Below the pieces are notes generated by a model. It did no database searches, was not told the origin of the DNA, and saw only the letters and a program-made list of their open reading frames with translations. A DNA stretch of 5,522 bases from NCBI GenBank assembly GCA_937127205.1, contig CAKZLS010000350.1, forward strand, positions 1 through 5,522, given 5' to 3'. The number at the start of each line of letters is the position of its first letter. Position 1 is the first letter of the stretch. This stretch comes from an uncultured Rhodospirillales bacterium (GTDB taxonomy: Bacteria > Pseudomonadota > Alphaproteobacteria > Rhodospirillales > Defluviicoccaceae). Of the stretch, positions 1 to 5,522 are shown in pieces. Position numbers and translations under genes: made by a program.

Positions 1-2
1 TG

Positions 3-797
3 AGCGAAGAGGAAAAGGCGCGGGGCGTCGTCACCATGTCGACCGGCAACCACGGCCGCGGCGTCGCGTTCGCGGCGCGCGCGCTTGGTGTGCGCGCCGT
101 TATCTGCATGTCGACACTCGTTCCGGAAAACAAGGTCGAGGCGATCCGTGCGGTTGGCGCTGAGGTCCGCATTATCGGCGATAGCCAGGACGAAGCCGAA
201 CAGGAAGTGGCCCGGCTGGTTGACAACGACGCCATGACCTTTGTCCATCCGTTCGATGATCCGGCCGTCCTCGCTGGCCAGGGAACCATCGGCCTCGAAC
301 TTCTGGAGGACCTGCCACAGGTTGAGAGCGTCATCGTGCCGCTGTCGGGCGGCGGTTTGATCGGTGGCATCGCCTTCGCCATGAAGTCGATCTCTCCACG
401 GATCCGTATCATCGGTGTTTCCATGGAACACGGAGCAGCGATGATCGAGAGTCTCAAGGCCGGTCGACCGGTTCTTGTGAAGGAGGAACGGTCGCTCGCG
501 GACAGCCTCGGCGGCGGCATCGGTCTCGAGAATAGGCACACGTTTCCGATCGTCCGCGACCTTGTCGACGAATGTATCGTCGTGAGCGAGGCGCAGATTG
601 CGGAGGCCATGGCCCGTCTCTACTGGCGGGAAAGATTGGTCGCCGAAGGGGGTGCCGCAGTGGGGATCGCGGTTCTGCTGCACGATTTGGCCCGATCCCT
701 CGGGGAAACCGTTGCCGTTATCATCAGCGGCCAGAACGTGGATATGACAGCGTTCACGGATATCGCCCTCCAATACCGGCCGGATGCAGGAACTTAA
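3..797 (+). CDS. eutB: EutB-like PLP-dependent threonine dehydratase-family protein (5' partial)
   Basis: This is the C-terminal part (264 residues) of a fold-type II PLP enzyme of the threonine/serine dehydratase family. The frame is open to the left edge, so the start codon, about 60-70 residues and the expected Schiff-base lysine lie outside the window. The ATG at 36 is internal: it sits just before the family substrate/phosphate-loop motif STGNHG (39-56). The PLP phosphate-binding glycine loop SGGGLIGG is at 345-368, and ISGQNVD near the end matches the serine region that contacts the PLP ring nitrogen. On sequence alone it could be any threonine-dehydratase-like protein. The EutB assignment rests on the following eutC and doeA genes, the order found in hydroxyectoine utilisation operons. 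There EutB is thought to act with EutA and EutC in converting hydroxyectoine towards ectoine in the cytoplasm. The family call is firm; the substrate is inferred. Confidence 0.85.
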   Translation, partial: SEEEKARGVVTMSTGNHGRGVAFAARALGVRAVICMSTLVPENKVEAIRAVGAEVRIIGDSQDEAEQEVARLVDNDAMTFVHPFDDPAVLAGQGTIGLELLEDLPQVESVIVPLSGGGLIGGIAFAMKSISPRIRIIGVSMEHGAAMIESLKAGRPVLVKEERSLADSLGGGIGLENRHTFPIVRDLVDECIVVSEAQIAEAMARLYWRERLVAEGGAAVGIAVLLHDLARSLGETVAVIISGQNVDMTAFTDIALQYRPDAGT

Positions 798-798
798 C

Positions 799-804
799 GG
801 GAGG
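799..804 (+). promoter_or_regulatory. Ribosome binding site of eutC
   Basis: GGGAGG lies 9 bases before the ATG at 814. An in-frame ATG at 784 overlaps the end of eutB, but it would add ten residues that read through this purine-rich site. The downstream ATG is therefore preferred as the start. Confidence 0.6.
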
Positions 805-813
805 AAAGGAGCC

Positions 814-1821
814 ATGTCGACCGTCACCATTCTGACCGAGGCGGAACTTCGTCGATCCGTCGGCCTCGACCTCGAAGCCGTCGATGTTGTCCAGGAGGCC
901 TTCACGGCCCTCGCGGGCGGCAGGGTGATCATGCCTCCGATCCTGAGACTCGACGTCCCCGAGAACAACGGCGAGGTTGACGTCAAGACCGCGTACATAC
1001 CTGGTCTCGCCGGCTTCGCAATAAAAATGAGCCCCGGCTTCTTCGACAACCCCAAGCTGGGATTGCCCAGCGTCAACGGCCTGATGGTAGTGCTGAGCGC
1101 GACAACCGGTATCGTTGAAGCAGTTCTGCTGGACAACGGTTACCTCACGGATGTTCGCACCGCCGCAGCCGGAGCGGTCGCCGGCTGTCATCTCGCCAAA
1201 CCCGATTGTCCGACCGTGGGCGTCATCGGCGCCGGTGTCCAGGCCCGCCTGCAGGTGGAAGCCCTGAAGCTGGTCCGCGATTTCCGCCGCGTCCTGGTCT
1301 GGGCGCGCGATCCGGAGAAGGCTGAGGCCTACGCCGCGGATATGGAACAGCGGCTCGGCATTGAGGTGTCGCCGGTAGCCACCGCCCGGCAAGCAGTTGC
1401 GGAAAGCGACATCGTCGTCACGACCACTGCGGCGCGTTCACCCATCGTGGAGGCGGACTGGCTGCATCCCGGCCTTCATATCACGGCGATGGGCTCCGAC
1501 AGCGAGGAAAAGAACGAGCTTCATCCGGCGGTCCTCGCCAAAGCCAGCCTCTTCGTCTGCGATCGGCGGACGCAGAGCCTCCGGCTTGGCGAGCTTCACC
1601 ACGCGGTCGAAGCCGGTGTCCTTGACGCGGATGCGGCCGTGACCGAGCTGGGAGACATTACTTGCGGGGCTAGACCGGGACGCGCTGACAATGGACAGAT
1701 TACGGTCTGCGATCTAACAGGCACCGGCGTGCAGGACACCGCCATCGCTCTCTACGCACTACGCGTGGCGCGGGCGGGCGGCTACGGCGCGACCATCGAT
1801 ACCGAGGAAGGTGCACTGTGA
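814..1821 (+). CDS. eutC: EutC-like ornithine cyclodeaminase/mu-crystallin family protein
   Basis: A complete 335-residue protein, the normal length for the ornithine cyclodeaminase/mu-crystallin family. The N-terminal substrate-binding half has KMSPGF (Lys71) and LTDVRTAAAGAVA (Arg115), the usual positions of substrate-carboxylate contacts. The NAD(P)-binding Rossmann fold begins with VGVIGAGVQA (about residues 135-144), followed by VLVWARDPEKA. Asp229 in ITAMGSDSEEKNEL corresponds to the family's catalytic aspartate region. Family members use NAD(H) in cyclodeamination, imine reduction or amino-acid dehydrogenation. Between eutB and doeA it fits EutC, proposed to act in hydroxyectoine catabolism with EutA and EutB. 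It starts 16 bases after eutB behind a good ribosome binding site, and its TGA overlaps the next gene's GTG. The family call is very secure. The exact reaction is not shown by the sequence. Confidence 0.9.
   Translation: MSTVTILTEAELRRSVGLDLEAVDVVQEAFTALAGGRVIMPPILRLDVPENNGEVDVKTAYIPGLAGFAIKMSPGFFDNPKLGLPSVNGLMVVLSATTGIVEAVLLDNGYLTDVRTAAAGAVAGCHLAKPDCPTVGVIGAGVQARLQVEALKLVRDFRRVLVWARDPEKAEAYAADMEQRLGIEVSPVATARQAVAESDIVVTTTAARSPIVEADWLHPGLHITAMGSDSEEKNELHPAVLAKASLFVCDRRTQSLRLGELHHAVEAGVLDADAAVTELGDITCGARPGRADNGQITVCDLTGTGVQDTAIALYALRVARAGGYGATIDTEEGAL
1804..1811 (+). promoter_or_regulatory. Ribosome binding site of doeA inside eutC
   Basis: GAGGAAGG lies 6 bases before the GTG at 1818, within the last codons of eutC. 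With the GTGA stop/start overlap (1818-1821), it supports translation of doeA from this GTG and coupling to eutC. Confidence 0.6.
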
Positions 1822-3056
1822 CAACGCGCGAAACGATCCAAGATGGTATCGCCCAACCTCCGGCAGGGACCAAAGGGGCGGGCACGCTCGCGTTCGATAT
1901 CGCCGAATACGATGCGCGCGTGCGCAAGACGAAGGAGGCCATGCAGACCCGGGGGATTGACGTGCTGCTGTGTGTCAATCCGTCCAACATGTGCTATCTC
2001 TCCGGCTACGATAGCTGGTCGTTCTACGTTCACCAAGCTGTCGTCGTCGCCCTGGAAGAGAGGCATCCCATTTGGATCGGACGCGGCATGGATGCCGTCG
2101 GTGCCAAGGTGACCACCTACCTCGATGATCGGAACATCCTTCCCTACCCTGACGATTACGTGCAGTCGACGGTCAAGCACCCCATGGATTTCGTCGCCGA
2201 TTTTCTGAAAACCAAAGGCTGGGACCGGGGCAGCCTCGGTGTGGAAATGGACGCCTACTACTTCACGGCGGCTGCCTACGAAACCCTGAAGAGCCGACTG
2301 CCCAACGCTACGTTCAAGGACGGCCACGGCCTTGTCAACTGGATCCGGGTCATCAAGTCGGCGAGAGAGATCGAATACATGACACAGGCCGCGCGGATCG
2401 TCGAAAATGCGATAGCCGCGGCTGTCGACGCGATCCACCCTGGCAATAGGCAGTGCGACGCGGCGGCGGCCATCTATCGCGCTCAGATTTCGGGAACACC
2501 CGAATTCGGGGGTGAGTACACCGCAATCGTTCCGATGCTGCCAACAGGGTCCGGCACGGCGACGCCGCATCTCACCTGGAACGACAGCCGGTTTGTTCTC
2601 GGCGAGGCCACGATCCTTGAACTCGCCGGCTGCCGGCGGCGTTACCACTGCCCCCAGGCGCGAACAGTGCATATCGGCAAGCCGCCCCAACGCCTGGTGG
2701 ACACAGCCGAGATCGTTGTCGAGGGACTGAACGCCGCCCTTGATGCGGCCAAACCCGGCGCGACGTGCGAACAGGTGGAAGCGGCCTGGAGCCGCTCGAT
2801 CCGGCGACACGGCCTCGAGAAGGAGTCCCGCATCGGCTATTCGACCGGGCTCAGCTATCCGCCGGACTGGGGCGAGCACACTCTGAGCCTCCGTCCTGGC
2901 GACAAGACCGAACTGCGCCCCGGCATGACCATTCACATGATACCCGGCATATGGATGGACGATTGGGGAATTGAAATCTCAGAGTGCTTCCGAGTTACCG
3001 AAACGGGAGCAGAGCCGTTCTGTACGAACCCGAGGCGCCTGTTTATCAAGGACTGA
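1818..3056 (+). CDS. doeA: Ectoine hydrolase (M24 peptidase-fold), DoeA/EutD
   Basis: A 412-residue protein with a creatinase/prolidase layout: an N-terminal creatinase-like domain (about residues 30-170) and a C-terminal M24 'pita-bread' domain (about 180-400). DoeA/EutD hydrolyses the ectoine ring to N-acetyl-diaminobutyrate in the cytoplasm. The canonical M24 metal ligands are not conserved. The usual DxG...D stretch reads ILELAGCRRRYHCPQART, and the usual 'EPG' glutamate is lost in IHMIPGIW. This fits ectoine hydrolases, which are reported to work through a covalent glutamyl intermediate rather than a dinuclear metal site. Glu268 in ILELAG is the best candidate for that residue (inference). 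HLTWNDSR and GEHTLSLRPGD are retained near the active site. The start is GTG, overlapping the eutC stop, with a ribosome binding site 6 bases upstream. The first roughly 12 residues look like a variable extension. The C-terminus (RRLFIKD) appears complete, although transposase debris begins about 23 bases later. Confidence 0.9.
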   Translation: MTTRETIQDGIAQPPAGTKGAGTLAFDIAEYDARVRKTKEAMQTRGIDVLLCVNPSNMCYLSGYDSWSFYVHQAVVVALEERHPIWIGRGMDAVGAKVTTYLDDRNILPYPDDYVQSTVKHPMDFVADFLKTKGWDRGSLGVEMDAYYFTAAAYETLKSRLPNATFKDGHGLVNWIRVIKSAREIEYMTQAARIVENAIAAAVDAIHPGNRQCDAAAAIYRAQISGTPEFGGEYTAIVPMLPTGSGTATPHLTWNDSRFVLGEATILELAGCRRRYHCPQARTVHIGKPPQRLVDTAEIVVEGLNAALDAAKPGATCEQVEAAWSRSIRRHGLEKESRIGYSTGLSYPPDWGEHTLSLRPGDKTELRPGMTIHMIPGIWMDDWGIEISECFRVTETGAEPFCTNPRRLFIKD

Positions 3057-3078
3057 CGGTATTCGCCGCTCTCGTTCG

Positions 3079-3369
3079 GTTTCCGACGCCGCCATCCGCG
3101 GCCACGTGTTCTGCAGCTTCCTCGCGCTCGTCCTGCGCAAGGACCTGCACGATCGCTGCCGCGGCGCAGGGTTCCTGCCCGAATGGCTGGACGTGCTGCT
3201 CGATCTCAACCGCCTGCAAGAGGCCCGCCTCGAACACGGCGGCAAAACCTGGGCCGTCCGCACCGAGGCCACCGGCGTCGTCCCCCGCCTGATCAAGGCC
3301 GTCGGCCTCGCCCTGCCGCCGCGCGTCAGCCTCGTGGGCGCCGGAGCCCGTAACCGCCCCTCCCGCTAA
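3079..3369 (+). pseudogene. C-terminal remnant of an IS1634/IS4-type transposase
   Basis: From about 3079 the frame reads SDAAIRGHVFCSFLALVL, then an arginine/lysine-rich stretch, ending at TAA 3367-3369. The motif 'IRGHVFCSFLALVLRK' is typical of the C-terminal end of IS1634-type (DDE, IS4-related) transposases. Only about 96 residues of a protein normally over 450 residues long remain. The catalytic domain and start codon are absent, so it cannot be functional. Upstream of 3079 the same frame runs antiparallel to no homology, being only an out-of-frame reading of the doeA end. The break therefore lies in the roughly 23 bases between the doeA stop and 3079. It marks an old insertion or deletion just downstream of the operon. 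Confidence 0.75.
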
Positions 3370-3489
3370 CGCCGACCACGCATCCGAAAACACCGCATGG
3401 CGTAGTGCCACAGCGCACCCAGCAAACGAAATCCGCCAATAGTCTCAGATACCTAGCAAAAGCCGGTGTTCAAGTTGGGCGAAACGGTA
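3370..3489. other. Spacer between transposase remnants, no gene recognised
   Basis: About 120 bases with no convincing coding sequence, RNA gene or terminator hairpin. It probably includes the 3' untranslated end of the IS1634-type element. The segment GGTGTTCAAGTTGGGC (3465-3480) could be that element's terminal inverted repeat, but the partner end is missing, so this cannot be verified from the window. Confidence 0.35.
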
Positions 3490-3647
3490 TCACCGAGGAT
3501 GCGACGGACCCGCCCGTCTGGTAACCGCATGTGGGCAGAAAAACAGGTGAAATTGGTTAAAAGGGATTCTATCCGAAGCGGTCGTTCGGTTCTCGCGTCG
3601 ATTACGACAAAGCCAAGCGAAGGTGCGCTCGACCACCCATCGGCAAG
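3490..3647 (-). pseudogene. IS5-family transposase, C-terminal fragment
   Basis: Read on the minus strand, this segment carries RWVVERTFAWLCRNRR (about 3592-3642), the conserved C-terminal block of IS5-family transposases that contains the catalytic glutamate (the E of VVERT). It continues in phase with the larger fragment at 4721-5406 once the ISAs1 element and one target-site copy are removed. The joined reading is ...EVLPRR + WVVERTFAW..., about 277 residues in total. After RNRR the expected 'LAKDFE...' tail is absent and an unfamiliar stretch of about 34 residues runs to TGA at 3492-3490. This suggests a small deletion, a frameshift or a fusion to other DNA near 3590. Confidence 0.75.
3638..3647. 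repeat. Left target-site duplication of the ISAs1-family element
   Basis: CATCGGCAAG directly precedes the left inverted repeat and matches CATCGGCGGG at the right end in 8 of 10 positions. The first seven bases are identical. Target duplications of 8-10 bases are usual for ISAs1 elements. Confidence 0.65.
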
Positions 3648-3667
3648 CAGGGGAATCGCATATGGGG
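3648..3667 (+). repeat. Left terminal inverted repeat of the ISAs1-family element
   Basis: This 20-base end matches the reverse complement of 4701-4720 at 16 positions, including the 12-base block ATCGCATATGGG. The outermost base is uncertain because the target duplication is not perfect. Confidence 0.7.
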
Positions 3668-3725
3668 ATTTGACGACGCGAGAGGACAGGAGTCTTGAGT
3701 GGCTTTTCATTTGTTGGAGGGCCCG

Positions 3726-4715
3726 ATGGAGAAGTTCGACGCCGCGTTTGGTGATCTGCCCGACCCGCGTGCGGGCAATGCTCGTCACGATCTTCTGGAG
3801 ATCGTCTTTGTCGCGCTGGCGGCGACGCTGTGCGGAGCGCAGACCTGCGTGGACATGGCCTTGTTCGCGCGGTCTAAAGTGCCGTTTCTGTGCGAGATCG
3901 TGGATATGCCGCACGGTCCGCCGAGCCACGATACCTTCAGTCGCGTCTTCCGCTTGCTCGACCCGGAGGCTTTCGAAGCGGCCTTCATGGCCTTTATCCG
4001 TGCCTTCGCCGAACGCCTCGAAGGGGTGGTGGCGATCGACGGCAAGGCTCTTAGGGGCGCCTACGGACGCGGGGCCAAGACCTGTCCTCTGCATCTCGTC
4101 AATGTTTGGGCCGCCGAGGCGCGCTTGGTCGTGGCTCAGCGCCTGGCACCGGGGCGCAGCGAGGTCAGGGGCGTCCTCGAGGCGGTCGCGCTCCTCGATC
4201 TTGCAGACTGCATCGTCACCGCCGATGCGCTGCACTGTCGCAAGGATGTGGCCGGCGCCATCCGCGAGGCCGGCGGCGACTATGCTCTGGCCATCAAGGC
4301 AAACCAGCCGCAACTCTTGGCCGAAGCCGAGCGCCTCCTGGCCACAGGCGCCGGCGAAATGGCTCTCGGCGCTATCGAGACCGGCCACGACCGTACGGAG
4401 CAGCGCCGCGCCCAGATCGTCGCGGCCCCCGATTTCGAAGCCTTCTCCGGTATGCCAGGGGCTTGCGCCGTGGCCCGGGTCGAGGCGGTGCGACCCAGCA
4501 CCCAAGGCGAAACCCTCAAAGCGCGCTTCTTCGTGCTCTCCACCCAGCTCTCCGCCGAACGCATCGCCTCCGTCGTGCGCGCCCACTGGAGCATCGAGAA
4601 CAATCTGCATTGGGCGCTCGATGTATCGCTCGGCGAAGACGCCGCGCGAAACCGAGCCGGCCACGGCGCGCAAAACCTCTCGCTCCTGCGCAAGCTCCTC
4701 GCCCATATGCGATAG
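3726..4715 (+). CDS. ISAs1-family transposase
   Basis: A DDE transposase of the ISAs1 (H-repeat) family that cuts and inserts its own element. The N-terminal associated domain is marked by FGDLPDPRAGNARHDLLEI and PSHDTFSRVFRLLDP. Counting from a GTG at 3699, the catalytic triad is Asp114 (VAIDGKALRG), Asp176 (IVTADALHC) and Glu300 (HWSIENNLHWALDVSLGED), each in its normal motif. Two starts are plausible: ATG 3726 with TTGGAGG 5 bases upstream, and GTG 3699 with AGGAG 6 bases upstream. The ATG is preferred because it gives the usual N-terminus just ahead of DLPDPR. The protein stops at LLRKLLAHMR, 30-40 residues short of many relatives. The final codons and TAG lie inside the right inverted repeat. 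All three catalytic residues are present, but activity is uncertain because of the short C-terminus. Confidence 0.88.
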   Translation: MEKFDAAFGDLPDPRAGNARHDLLEIVFVALAATLCGAQTCVDMALFARSKVPFLCEIVDMPHGPPSHDTFSRVFRLLDPEAFEAAFMAFIRAFAERLEGVVAIDGKALRGAYGRGAKTCPLHLVNVWAAEARLVVAQRLAPGRSEVRGVLEAVALLDLADCIVTADALHCRKDVAGAIREAGGDYALAIKANQPQLLAEAERLLATGAGEMALGAIETGHDRTEQRRAQIVAAPDFEAFSGMPGACAVARVEAVRPSTQGETLKARFFVLSTQLSAERIASVVRAHWSIENNLHWALDVSLGEDAARNRAGHGAQNLSLLRKLLAHMR

Positions 4716-4720
4716 CCCTA
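4701..4720 (-). repeat. Right terminal inverted repeat of the ISAs1-family element
   Basis: Reverse complement of the left end with 4 mismatches in 20. It contains the last codons (His-Met-Arg) and the TAG stop of the transposase gene. Confidence 0.7.
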
Positions 4721-4730
4721 CATCGGCGGG
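4721..4730. repeat. Right target-site duplication of the ISAs1-family element
   Basis: CATCGGCGGG, the partner of 3638-3647. On the minus strand it encodes the PRR of the IS5 transposase motif. This copy agrees better with the family sequence, so the left copy probably carries the changes. Confidence 0.65.
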
Positions 4731-5406
4731 GGAGCACCTCGAAGCCCTTTGCGGTCGTGTAACGCGGGATGATTTCGATTGTCCATTTGCCGAATTTTGT
4801 GAGGGCGGCTTTGAGTTTTCCGCCCGCGTATGCGCCGTCGGCAAAGAGGTGGCGCAGCCAGGGATAGAGATCCCGCATGGATTGGATCAGCGGGACGGCG
4901 CCGTCGCGGTCTTGAATGTTGGCGCCGTGGACAATCACCGCGAGCAGCAAGCCCATGGTGTCGACGAGGATATGGCGTTTGCGGCCTTTCACCTTCTTGC
5001 CCGCGTCATAGCCGCGCGGGCCGCTGCTCTCGGTGGTCTTGACCGATTGGCTGTCGACGACGCCGGCGGTAGGACTGGCCTCGCGGCCCTCGGCTTCGCG
5101 CGCCGCCATGACCAGCGCATGGTTGATGCGCTCCCAGGTGCCGTCCTCCCGCCAGGGATAGAAATAGTTCTGCACCGTTGAACAGGGCGGGAAGTCCTTG
5201 GGCAGCATCCGCCACTGGCAGCCGGTCGCGGAGATATAAAACACGGCATCGACAACCGAACGCAAATTCGTCGTCCGCGGATGGCCGAGGGGACGCGGCG
5301 GCGGCATATACGGCGCAATCAGCGCCCACTCTTCGTCGGTCATGTCGCTTGCGTAGCGAAGATGATCGCGGCAATACTTCGGGCGAGTGATTTCAGTCCA
5401 GGGCAT
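4721..5406 (-). pseudogene. IS5-family transposase, N-terminal fragment interrupted by ISAs1 element
   Basis: About 228 residues of an IS5-family DDE transposase. The start is MPWTEITRPKY at 5406, chosen because GGAGG (5416-5412 on the minus strand) sits 5 bases upstream; two further in-frame ATGs (5418 and 5460) lack this support. Visible blocks are MTDEEWALIAPYMPPP, a DNA-binding region with FYISATGCQWRMLPKDFPP and TVQNYFYPWREDGTWERIN, then VVDSQSVKTTESSG with the first catalytic Asp and HLFADGAYAGGKL with the second. The family sequence ends at AKGFEVLPRR, exactly at the ISAs1 target site. Beyond it the frame runs antisense through the ISAs1 gene without homology. The catalytic glutamate is on the other fragment (3490-3647), so the gene is dead as it stands. 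Confidence 0.85.
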
Positions 5407-5462
5407 GTCATCCTCCATCAATGTTGCAAACTCGATGGAATCACAACCCACTGAAATCACTC
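5385..5462 (-). repeat. 13-base inverted repeat around the IS5 transposase start
   Basis: GAGTGATTTCAGT (5385-5397) and its exact reverse complement ACTGAAATCACTC (5450-5462) are 52 bases apart. The inner arm lies in the codons for TEITR, and the outer arm is probably the IS terminal repeat. The loop holds the ribosome binding site and start codon. CCC just inside the inner arm (5401-5403, minus sense) could add three pairs with GGG (5447-5449) across a small bulge. Confidence 0.6.
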
Positions 5463-5522
5463 AATTCATTTCCTGATTACGCACTTTCCTCAGCCGATTT
5501 GGCGTTGTACAAAAAGGGAACA
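5463..5522 (+). other. Flank of the IS5 element, possible edge of another gene
   Basis: Sixty bases outside the presumed IS5 end. One + strand frame is open to the window edge and reads SFPDYALSSADLALYKKGT. This loosely resembles the 'YTLSEADLALIRQRRG' region near the N-terminus of Tn3-family transposases. The match is short and subjective, no start codon is visible, and the frame runs back into the IS end. Confidence 0.2.

Larger units (their letters stand above)
3648..4720 (+). mobile_element. ISAs1-family insertion sequence
   Basis: A 1073-base element containing one transposase gene. Its ends are imperfect inverted repeats: CAGGGGAATCGCATATGGGG on the left and, read inward, TAGGGCTATCGCATATGGGC on the right. 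They match at 16 of 20 positions with a 12-base perfect core. It is flanked by a near-perfect 10-base duplication and interrupts an IS5-family transposase gene between the codons for RR and W. The internal gene identifies the family, and the IS5 frame resumes exactly across the insertion. It is somewhat shorter than the roughly 1.2-1.3 kb usual for the family. Confidence 0.85.
3490..5462 (-). mobile_element. IS5-family insertion sequence, split by an ISAs1-family element
   Basis: A minus-strand IS5-family element whose transposase gene begins at 5406 and is cut by the insertion at 3648-4720. The outer right end is placed at 5462, where ACTGAAATCACTC (5450-5462) looks like a terminal repeat upstream of the gene. 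A matching GAGTGATTTCAGT is not found at the left between 3370 and 3640, so the left end is probably missing or rearranged. The 3490 boundary is only the end of the open transposase frame. The element cannot make an intact transposase. Confidence is high for the family, low for both ends. Confidence 0.6.

Noticed and set aside
754..1392. A 212-codon open frame antisense to eutC
   Set aside because: It is a shadow of eutC with no ribosome binding site or domain features.
1782..2936. A 384-codon open frame antisense to doeA
   Set aside because: It mirrors doeA codon structure and shows no recognisable domain. Long antisense frames are common in GC-rich genes.
3670..3698. TTGACG (3670-3675) as a -35 box for the ISAs1 transposase
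   Set aside because: No acceptable -10 hexamer lies at the right distance before the start codon, so a promoter is not supported.
3453..4844. A 463-codon open frame on the minus strand
   Set aside because: It is antisense to the ISAs1 transposase, whose motifs are unmistakable on the + strand. No family features are visible in the minus reading.
3466..5181. A 571-codon open frame on the + strand
   Set aside because: It crosses the IS5 fragment, the ISAs1 gene in the wrong frame and the antisense of the IS5 gene. The translation is low-complexity Arg/Ser/Pro-rich, as expected for an off-frame reading of GC-rich DNA.
1..5522. CRISPR array, tRNA, rRNA, toxin-antitoxin or defence system
   Set aside because: No spaced direct repeats, RNA gene signatures or defence-related domains were found. 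The window is explained by catabolic genes and insertion sequences.

Overview
The window is GC-rich, with codon usage strongly biased to G/C in third positions. It carries part of an ectoine/hydroxyectoine catabolic operon of the kind known from Alphaproteobacteria (eutABCDE, also called doeA/doeB), so an alphaproteobacterial host such as a rhizobial or rhodobacterial relative is likely. This assignment comes from gene families and composition, not from a database search.

Left half (1-3056, + strand): three tightly packed genes in the order eutB-eutC-doeA. They are a PLP-dependent threonine-dehydratase-like protein (eutB, 5' end outside the window), an ornithine cyclodeaminase/mu-crystallin-like protein (eutC), and an M24-fold ectoine hydrolase (doeA, synonym eutD). 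The gaps are 16 bases and then a 4-base GTGA overlap, so the genes should be co-transcribed and doeA translationally coupled to eutC. In known systems EutB and EutC act with EutA on hydroxyectoine to feed the ectoine pathway. DoeA opens the ectoine ring to N-acetyl-diaminobutyrate, which the deacetylase DoeB (EutE) then processes. No DoeB gene follows here.

Right half (3057-5522): mobile-element debris in layers. Directly after the doeA stop codon is the C-terminal end of an IS1634/IS4-type transposase (about 3079-3369, + strand). A spacer without a recognised gene follows. Then comes a minus-strand IS5-family transposase gene (start at 5406). A 1073-base ISAs1-family element (3648-4720) splits it, with 20-base imperfect terminal inverted repeats and a 10-base near-perfect target duplication. 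Removing the ISAs1 element restores the IS5 reading frame across the conserved RRWVVERT motif, which shows the nesting directly. The last 60 bases may be the edge of another interrupted gene.

Overall this looks like a catabolic operon whose downstream end has become an insertion hot spot. I found no CRISPR array, RNA gene, phage or defence gene, and no evidence for a new multi-gene system. The points most worth checking are the precise nested insertion, the missing doeB, and a possible hairpin around the IS5 transposase start.
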